From assembly GCA_045576655.1 (NCBI GenBank), contig JAZNGW010000046.1:18859-82858 (forward strand): a stretch of DNA of 64,000 bases, given 5' to 3'. The position numbers and the translations under genes are program-made. Under the pieces are notes generated by a model. The model saw nothing but the letters and a program-made list of their open reading frames with translations. It searched no databases and was not told where the DNA came from. The stretch comes from RGIG8745 sp045576655 (lineage in GTDB: Bacteria; Bacteroidota; Bacteroidia; Bacteroidales; Bacteroidaceae). Shown in pieces: positions 61,801 to 64,000 of the stretch (position 1 is the first letter of the stretch; each line of letters begins with the position of its first letter).

Positions 61801-63580
61801 CGCCAACAACACCAATGCGACTATCATCGCTATGGACGACGTGACAATCCAATACACCGGAACCAGCGAAGAGTTCATCGAGGGCATCAACGGCATAACC
61901 AAACGCTACATAGCCGATGGCGACAAGGTCGTGGGCAAACTCATGAACAGAGAGATTGAGGTTGCTCTCAACGAAATCTACGGCAGCGCAAAGAGCGCCA
62001 GCGAGACATACATCAGCAAGATAACTGAAGGACAGGCAACCTACGAAGATTACAGCACATGGGCTACAACAATACAAGCTGCAACTGAAGCAATAAACAA
62101 TGCCAAAACCTCCATTGCTGTTTACGCAACTCTCGGAACTGAAATCTCCAAGGCCTACGAATATGCAGGAAAGTACCAGAGCGAAACAACCATCGACGAC
62201 TTCGGACTTGCCGACATTGCAGCCAAGTACAACGAAGGACAGTATGCCGACAGCGAAATACCAGGCATCATCGAAACAGTGAAAACCATAACAGTAGACT
62301 ACGTCATGTCATGCGCTTCACCAACCACCCCTGTCGACATTACAGAATGGTTCATCCAGTCCGCATCGTTCGACGGCACATACGCCGGATGGACTGTTTC
62401 CAAAGCTCCTACGTCAGTAAGCAAAAACGGACTCGAGTACGCAAAAACCACCTTCAAAATCTCACAGGTACTGAAGAACATGCCTGCAGGCAAGTACCGT
62501 CTTGACACAAGAGCGTTCTACCGCTACGGCAGCCAAACTAAGAACAAGACGGCACACGATGACGGCACCCTCGTGCGTAATGCCAAAATTTACATCTCTG
62601 ACAGCGAAGGCGAAAACATCGCCGAAATCATGGCTATATCCGACGACCCGTCAGCACAACACGAAGTGGGCGAATGGTCAACACAACTCTACGACGGCAA
62701 CCCTGTGCCTAACGACATGGACGCAGCCGGCGCAGCCATCAACCTCTACGGCAAATATCAGCCACGAGACGGATACAACTCCGTAACAATCGAGCATGCA
62801 GTTGCAGGCGACATCACCATAGGAGCCAAGAAAGAGAAACTCCAAATCAGCGACTGGACAGTCATTGGCGACTTCAGCCTCTTCTACTACGGCGACTACA
62901 TCGTTCTCGACGAAGACTGCGATAGCATCCCTACAGCAAGAGAAAACACAAACATCGTGTTCAGCCGCACATTTGACGAGGCCGAATGGAACACCATCTG
63001 TCTGCCTTTCGCAATGTCAGAAGAGCAAGTCAAGGAAGCATTCGGCGAGAACACCGAACTGCAGAAACTCACCTCTGCAACCACCGGCATTGAATACGCC
63101 GACCTCTTCTTCACATCAAGCAAGGAGATCGAAGCCAACACCCCTTACATCATCAAGGGCATGACAAACGGCACATTCAACCTGAGCGGAGTGAACTACA
63201 CCCCAGCCGAGGCAGTCACACAAGTCGAAGGAGCATCCTTCCGCGGCGTCTACGGAGTCACAACCCTCGACAATGCCGAAGGCCAAGACTACTACATCAC
63301 AGCCGACGGACCAGTAGCCTCAGCAGGCACAGAAACCCTCAAGGCATTCCGCGCATACTTCAAGCTCCCAGCCGACAGCCAGGCCACAGCCGTAGCCATC
63401 TACCCTGAAGGCACTACGCCTACATCAATCGACGGCATCAACGGCAACGGCGGTACCATATCACTCCCTGCCGACATCTACTCCGCAAACGGACAACTCA
63501 TCCGTCGCCAAGCAACAGACCTCAACGGCCTGCCACAAGGCGTCTACATCATCGGCAAGCAGAAACTGGTAGTTAAATAA
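58862..63580 (+). CDS. Large secreted multidomain glycosidase (GH30/clan A-like)
   Basis: 1572 residues with signal peptide (LTLMSIVCAKAQ). Residues 40-390: a clan GH-A-like barrel with FGMGGWSWDFF, the likely acid/base in APFNEPDFE (Glu173) and a nucleophile candidate in VADEMHNVMEAM (Glu260 or Glu266). About 400-560: ricin-type beta-trefoil (GKYKIVSKVSGKVLSMNGG). About 565-655: fibronectin type III. About 660-860: LamG-type domain (FSFDGTDDFIKLPY, YLGRSQFDTDPAFKG). Then one or more beta-sandwich modules and a helical part, and a type IX sorting tail (YSANGQLIRRQA, LPQGVYIIGKQKLVVK). It should act on a complex glycan at the cell surface. A TATATTTG box lies at 58798-58805. No susC/D beside it. 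Confidence 0.75.
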   Translation: MKKILLFCLTLMSIVCAKAQNTQTSSSSMTAGSWSVRVPFDIDDEGKEYQFMFGMGGWSWDFFAYQQRNHAGKENMQIARVGCTLPFSEAYTTLPASVKNTLSTELNNTSQTGVRKVFFLPGIGNVGTEQGDATSKPTWSTEQRENYVNNIVLAAEYIISRGYEIFGVAPFNEPDFETTWTGNASNYNAVSAIMQTKPLLAGKIVGPSTLNSSEAPKWYTTVKNNINYANTHQLAGGKWSEYIGFWDQAYNDGKLPVADEMHNVMEAMVCINHGGVAGTWWGWDGITRGEYIRMINGGVQLNYKERPNEWMVASVNKYKEEGGRVEAFIGTSERQAVKSSFTFVSKDRLAYYDGKGPYYDYTQNVPGGAKGSYQNGQTNAERLIIISTGEDVPVEQVNGKYKIVSKVSGKVLSMNGGAAARGNVLQYADGALKNQTWDVYPIDSLTVPDFSYVVIRNSNTSGVQLYLDAEAWKMESGANVSVWSDNDDATCPPNGWQRWHLRYAGNGYYHVINHNTGLYMGVQNASTSNGANVCEMTNDGTDKLLWKFIPADSKVETEAPSKPAGLKATPESGSVLLEWDANAEEDICGYMVYRYNNEVSIWECIGRKVKGTSFRDNTCRKGQPLKYKVKALDAAYNLSDASDEIESATTTGNALIASWSGRSVKDSSPNKMHAVISGATLKEDNEHASFSFDGTDDFIKLPYHSGDMSSMTFSAWVKGSSTSAWQRIFDFGNGEDEYLFLAARNGDGKVRFEIKKNGIVQGLDAAAITNGTWTHVAVTIAKNDVKIYLNGEESAASTSIDITPADVIPAVSYLGRSQFDTDPAFKGLMSDVRIYNYPLTADEIKALSEITSNLGGYDITAERIPGIAEDISNWTVTGNWATWTGDADGNGLTVPYLRIGESGTSRVSKTLNFLPEGSYKISAACMSYYKSTWLEGNATGITLFGNETTTTVNTKSKKAAKTLSITANVSADNTLEFGIDANNTNATIIAMDDVTIQYTGTSEEFIEGINGITKRYIADGDKVVGKLMNREIEVALNEIYGSAKSASETYISKITEGQATYEDYSTWATTIQAATEAINNAKTSIAVYATLGTEISKAYEYAGKYQSETTIDDFGLADIAAKYNEGQYADSEIPGIIETVKTITVDYVMSCASPTTPVDITEWFIQSASFDGTYAGWTVSKAPTSVSKNGLEYAKTTFKISQVLKNMPAGKYRLDTRAFYRYGSQTKNKTAHDDGTLVRNAKIYISDSEGENIAEIMAISDDPSAQHEVGEWSTQLYDGNPVPNDMDAAGAAINLYGKYQPRDGYNSVTIEHAVAGDITIGAKKEKLQISDWTVIGDFSLFYYGDYIVLDEDCDSIPTARENTNIVFSRTFDEAEWNTICLPFAMSEEQVKEAFGENTELQKLTSATTGIEYADLFFTSSKEIEANTPYIIKGMTNGTFNLSGVNYTPAEAVTQVEGASFRGVYGVTTLDNAEGQDYYITADGPVASAGTETLKAFRAYFKLPADSQATAVAIYPEGTTPTSIDGINGNGGTISLPADIYSANGQLIRRQATDLNGLPQGVYIIGKQKLVVK

Positions 63581-63605
63581 CCCCTACCACATCACCCAAC
63601 AGCGA

Positions 63606-63651
63606 GAGGCTGGCATAAGGTCACACGACCCTTAGCCAGCCTCCCCTTTTA
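63606..63651 (+). terminator. Terminator of the large glycosidase gene
   Basis: GAGGCTGGC with TAAGG pairs with CCTTA and GCCAGCCTC, then CCCTTTT. Confidence 0.88.
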
Positions 63652-63907
63652 TCGTCCCTCCGGCATCACAGCCACCACCGCAGAGCGCGGACACATGTCG
63701 CCCGAAAGCAATAGCCACAGGAAGCCTACAAGAGCGCACTCCGCTTTCGCATACCCGTTAGCAACATCGTTACAGTTAGCGTTAAAGGTAACGTTCTGAA
63801 AAACACGGAAGATCCCGCTCCATATTTCCCCTCACCACGGTAAAAACCTCACAACGCCTCAGAGTGTCTTTTTGTAAAATAGGTTGACTCATTAAAATTT
63901 TAATTTT

Positions 63908-64000
63908 ATGAGTATACTTCGCAATGGTCTTCTTCCTTCGATATCAGGTAAGACCGAGAAATTCAGGGAACTTTTGGAACTTCATTACATCGATTGTCTT
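63908..64000 (+). CDS. Start of a gene cut by the window end
   Basis: 31 codons from an ATG: MSILRNGLLPSISGKTEKFR then LLELHYIDCL. The basic, Leu-rich start could be that of an insertion-sequence transposase, but that is a guess. Just upstream is TTTTTGTAAAATAGGTTGAC (63870-63888). The preceding gap (63652-63907) holds no other gene. Confidence 0.4.
   Translation, partial: MSILRNGLLPSISGKTEKFRELLELHYIDCL

Overview
The window looks like a chromosomal segment of a Bacteroidales bacterium, most likely Prevotella or another Prevotellaceae. The evidence is: promoters of the Bacteroidetes form TTTG-N19-TAnnTTTG at several RNA and protein genes; a TamL/TamB pair in which the BamA-type partner is a lipoprotein; secreted proteins ending in type IX secretion (Por) tails; a BspA-like leucine-rich-repeat protein; an EF-G2 paralogue with a degenerate G domain; a Bacteroidales-type tmRNA; and menaquinone genes. 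Both tRNA genes lack an encoded CCA, which fits the cca gene present here.

Layout. 1-5 kb: end of an ABC transporter, then a three-gene operon of secreted proteins. 5-13 kb: tamB-tamL and a GNAT acetyltransferase. 13.4-14.8 kb: tRNA-Ala(GGC) and a GH43-type enzyme. 15-19.6 kb: minus-strand salvage cluster (NCS2 purine permease, Tsx-like DUF5020 channel, hpt, queuosine-precursor transporter YhhQ, radical SAM protein), ending at a frameshifted hotdog thioesterase. 19.7-27.5 kb: EF-G2, an HD-domain exoribonuclease, metA, a U32 protein, and a DNA glycosylase. 27.5-31.3 kb: cca, MORN protein, menA, lipoprotein. 31.3-43.3 kb: accessory stretch with BspA-like protein, cell-wall amidase, tcdA, HTH regulator, holA, HSDR_N protein and a FISUMP/secreted pair. 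43.4-52.5 kb: uvrA, purC, ubiE, aroE, TPM, LemA, hydrolase, GxxExxY and AlaX genes. 52.5-53.2 kb: initiator tRNA and tmRNA. 53.2-54.6 kb: ECF sigma operon. 55-57 kb: a small AT-rich island of exported proteins. 57-63.6 kb: ridA, ilvA and a 1572-residue secreted glycosidase.

The most unusual content is intergenic. Four copies of a ~110-bp nested palindrome (near 0.9, 13.3, 42.9 and 55.0 kb) carry three AT-rich dyads spaced exactly 21 bp; between copies the core is inverted relative to its arms, as expected for an invertible segment. A fifth element at 22.9 kb keeps the 21-bp spacing and dyad pattern with a different sequence. A second family, two ~200-bp elements at 34.2 and 55.5 kb, has 8-bp terminal inverted repeats, conserved internal blocks and stems that keep pairing while their sequence changes, which suggests a structured RNA or a hairpin mobile element. 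I could not assign either family to a known class. Further oddities are a GGTTGAC array at 31-32 bp spacing, ~200-bp direct repeats around a secreted-protein gene pair, a 66-nt near-perfect palindrome, and intergenic tracts of 7-bp and 8-bp degenerate repeats.
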